Positions 62,079 to 64,000 of a stretch of DNA of 64,000 bases are shown here, piece by piece (position 1 is the first letter of the stretch; each line of letters opens with the position of its first letter). The stretch is from Cloacimonetes bacterium UBA3541. Lineage in GTDB: Bacteria > Cloacimonadota > Cloacimonadia > Cloacimonadales > Cloacimonadaceae. The stretch covers positions 11,974-75,973 of the forward strand of contig DFOM01000025.1 of the NCBI GenBank assembly GCA_002376725.1, read 5' to 3'. The notes below the pieces were generated by a model, which saw only the letters and a list, made by a program, of their open reading frames with translations, was not told where the DNA came from and ran no database searches. Both the position numbers and the translations under genes were made by a program.

Positions 62079-62914
62079 TGTTTTTTGAGCATTTTTGCTA
62101 ATTTATTCCCCATTTGTACTAGAGCAGGATTAGAATCAGTTTTCCATTCTTGAGCAGTGCGAAGGGCTATAGAATAGAAATCCTGCGATTTATCACGCAT
62201 ATTCTTTTGAGAAAAGATGCTGGATAATCTTCTTAGAATCTGCCAGAGAAAAGTAGCTCGTTTTTCATCTCCATCTAAAAGCCAGCGTTTGATACTGGCA
62301 AAAGTTTGTAAAGGGCGCTGTCTTCCAACTTGAATAAGGATGTGACTAACTTTTTTTTGGACTTCATCATCTTCATCATCTAACAATCTGCCCACAAAGG
62401 TTAGTACATATTGAGGATTTTTGGCAGCAATATATTCCATACCATGCATAGACATAGCACGTTTCTTAGGATTATCTGAATCTGCCCAATGAGGCATATA
62501 TTCTTTCATCACATCAGGATATTTTTTCCACATATCTGAACAGATAGTCTCGCTTTCCCAAGGAACAGATTCAAATACTTTTTCTAAGGTCTGGACTATA
62601 ATTTCTGGCTTATCCTGATTTTTATAATAAAAATAGAATAATGCTGTAGCACGAATAGGATAAAATCGATCTTCCAGCATTTCATTGCAAATTGCGTCCA
62701 AATTTCCAGTGCCTGTATATTCCGCTAGACGTTTTCCCAATTCTTCCCGGACAAAATAATTAGGAGTATTAGCAATTTCATAAATCAGTTTTTGCACCTG
62801 ATTAATGTTTCCCTTGTCCAGGTTTTTGAAAATCTTTTCTACATAAGAGTCCAATAATTGGTAATCATCGCGGTCCAGGCGTCCTACTTGTTTTATCATA
62901 TTTTTCAACTCCAT
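62075..62914 (-). CDS. HEAT-repeat protein related to DNA-alkylation-repair family
   Basis: 279 residues, helical repeats throughout: DRFYPIRATALFYFYYK, KKYPDVMKEYMPHWADSDNPKKRAMSMHGMEYIAAKNPQ, DDEDDEVQKKVSHILIQVGRQRP. This arrangement resembles AlkD-like HEAT proteins of the other neighbouring gene but lacks its catalytic-region signatures, so it may be a structural relative. It overlaps trmJ by 4 bases, suggesting coupled translation; the sense of pairing with a tRNA methyltransferase is unknown. Confidence 0.7.
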   Translation of the reverse strand: MELKNMIKQVGRLDRDDYQLLDSYVEKIFKNLDKGNINQVQKLIYEIANTPNYFVREELGKRLAEYTGTGNLDAICNEMLEDRFYPIRATALFYFYYKNQDKPEIIVQTLEKVFESVPWESETICSDMWKKYPDVMKEYMPHWADSDNPKKRAMSMHGMEYIAAKNPQYVLTFVGRLLDDEDDEVQKKVSHILIQVGRQRPLQTFASIKRWLLDGDEKRATFLWQILRRLSSIFSQKNMRDKSQDFYSIALRTAQEWKTDSNPALVQMGNKLAKMLKKQ

Positions 62915-63026
62915 AATCCCTCTGAGGGATGTATCTGCGGTATTATTAAAATTAGTAAGCCTGTTTTCCTAGGTAAAAATGAATTATATACAATACTACT
63001 AATATAAAACTATGCATTATGTCAAG

Positions 63027-63977
63027 TTATTTGTGGGCAGAATTAGCAAGATTCTCAAAAATAGAGCGTTGTCCTACTGAACGACTTGTGATAAAATGGA
63101 GCTTTGCTACTTCCGCTAAACGATTCCAACCATATTTATCAGCAAAGATTTTAGCTGCCTCAACCACATTTTTTCCGCTGCCCAATGGAAACTTCATTCC
63201 ATAATAATTGTTCATTGTTTCTCTATGTTGTAAAAACTGATACCGGGCTATAATAGATGCAGATGCAACAGCTGGATCTGCTTCTGCTTTTGGCTTCTCT
63301 TCTATAGGAATAGTTATCTCTCTTTTTTTTAGATAACGAGTGACCTTTTGGCTTCGGCTAAACTGGTCTACTAAAATGCCCTGGATATGGGGGATTTTAT
63401 CTAAAAGAGATAGAATAGCAGTGCTATGTTGCCAAGCGAGAAGGTCATTAAGATTCTTTCCTTGTGTCTGCATCTCAGCTATGATTTCATTATATTTTAT
63501 AGGCTTGAGCATAATGCAAGATATGCGAGAAGGATAGTTAGAATATAGTTTCTGGGCTATATCATTAATTTGACTTCTGGTTAAACTTTTGCTATCCCTC
63601 ACACCCCAATCTAGCAAATCTGGAAGCATATCGTTATCCATAGCAAAAGCAGCAACAACCAGAGCTCCAAAATAATCACCCTTTCCACATTCATCAGAAC
63701 CAATCCAGCTTTTCCAAGAATGGAATCTATTTGCGGGTTCGGTCTTTTCTTTTATTAATTCTTTCAATTCTGCTTTCAAGGCATTCTCTTTTCCACCAAT
63801 TACCTTACTCAAACCATTTTTTTCTGAGTAATATATATTTAATATGGATTGCTGACCTTCCTTGTTTAAAGTTAGCTGAATTCCATAATTAATGTCTCTT
63901 TGATCAATAATTCTGATTCCTCTCTTGGCTAATTCTGGCAAAAAATTAGCTAAATATTCTTCCAATTTTTTTTCCAT
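63027..63977 (-). CDS. rnhC: ribonuclease HIII
   Basis: 316 residues. N-terminal TBP-like binding domain (~1-85; YGIQLTLNKEGQQSILNIYYS) then the RNase HII/HIII catalytic domain: WIGSDECGKGDYFGALVVAA (first Asp-Glu pair), RDSKSL, ILVDQFSRSQ (third acid) and KAEADPAVASASIIARYQFLQ (HIII-type final region). Removes RNA from RNA-DNA hybrids. The TBP-like N-domain and DE-C-x-K pattern separate it from RNase HII. Its start is 23 bases from the window edge, so its upstream region is not seen. Confidence 0.95.
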   Translation of the reverse strand: MEKKLEEYLANFLPELAKRGIRIIDQRDINYGIQLTLNKEGQQSILNIYYSEKNGLSKVIGGKENALKAELKELIKEKTEPANRFHSWKSWIGSDECGKGDYFGALVVAAFAMDNDMLPDLLDWGVRDSKSLTRSQINDIAQKLYSNYPSRISCIMLKPIKYNEIIAEMQTQGKNLNDLLAWQHSTAILSLLDKIPHIQGILVDQFSRSQKVTRYLKKREITIPIEEKPKAEADPAVASASIIARYQFLQHRETMNNYYGMKFPLGSGKNVVEAAKIFADKYGWNRLAEVAKLHFITSRSVGQRSIFENLANSAHK

Positions 63978-64000
63978 AGATTACCTAATAACATTATTAT

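Overview
The window looks like chromosome of an AT-rich, Gram-negative, fermentative anaerobe, most likely a member of Candidatus Cloacimonadota (Cloacimonas-like). Four things point there. It has outer-membrane proteins (TonB receptor, several predicted beta-barrels, Wzi-like protein). Three secreted proteins carry type IX secretion-like C-terminal tails with the NPFNPET motif. It has B12-dependent lysine 5,6-aminomutase, a biotin carboxyltransferase pair and acetate kinase, which suit amino-acid fermentation through methylmalonyl-CoA to propionate and acetate. It also has a GldA/F/G-like ABC module. The assignment is inference from gene content; no rRNA or tRNA gene was seen.

Layout. 1-1 kb: end of a DUF4349-like membrane protein and an NfeD protein. 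1.6-4.5 kb: a reverse-strand lipoprotein plus TonB receptor operon behind a long structured RNA leader. 4.8-9.5 kb: a forward GldA/F/G-like ABC operon with a DUF4340 protein and a GNAT enzyme that appears to start at ATT. 9.5-14.4 kb: a reverse operon of lipoprotein, barrel and VWA-like membrane protein. 14.7-16.8 kb: ispG with two half-size chromate-type transporters. 17-23.4 kb: DUF4139 protein, Hsp20, a membrane AMIN-HTH protein, a Wzi-like barrel, HU, a 29-residue basic ribosomal-type protein missed by length cut-offs, and a YprB-like nuclease.

24-35 kb is an extracellular-protein region: a Sel1-repeat protein, a decayed gene remnant, and two very large multidomain surface proteins (848 and 2071 aa) that share domains and hold a recent internal duplication. 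35-43 kb is mostly housekeeping on the reverse strand: zinc-ribbon coiled-coil protein, nadC behind a probable attenuator, a small zinc-ribbon protein whose ribosome binding site is buried in a hairpin, HIT protein, tgt, rseP and kamDE. 43.5-48.7 kb on the forward strand holds the carboxyltransferase subunits followed by pyrR-pyrF. 48.7-54.7 kb is reverse: ackA, S4 protein, a signal-peptide peptidase-like protein with a CTG start, threonine aldolase, then a phnE-like permease with a nucleoside phosphorylase. 55-64 kb holds a transglutaminase-like exported protein, a gingipain-type C25 peptidase, two HEAT/AlkD-like proteins, a TrmJ-type methyltransferase and RNase HIII.

No CRISPR array, insertion sequence, prophage or classical defence system was seen. 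The most interesting signals are non-coding or translational: three leaders with apparent RNA switches (4366-4511, 36875-37050, 37751-37878), several start codons other than ATG/GTG/TTG at coupled gene junctions, short intergenic repeats, and a membrane-anchored AMIN-HTH protein.
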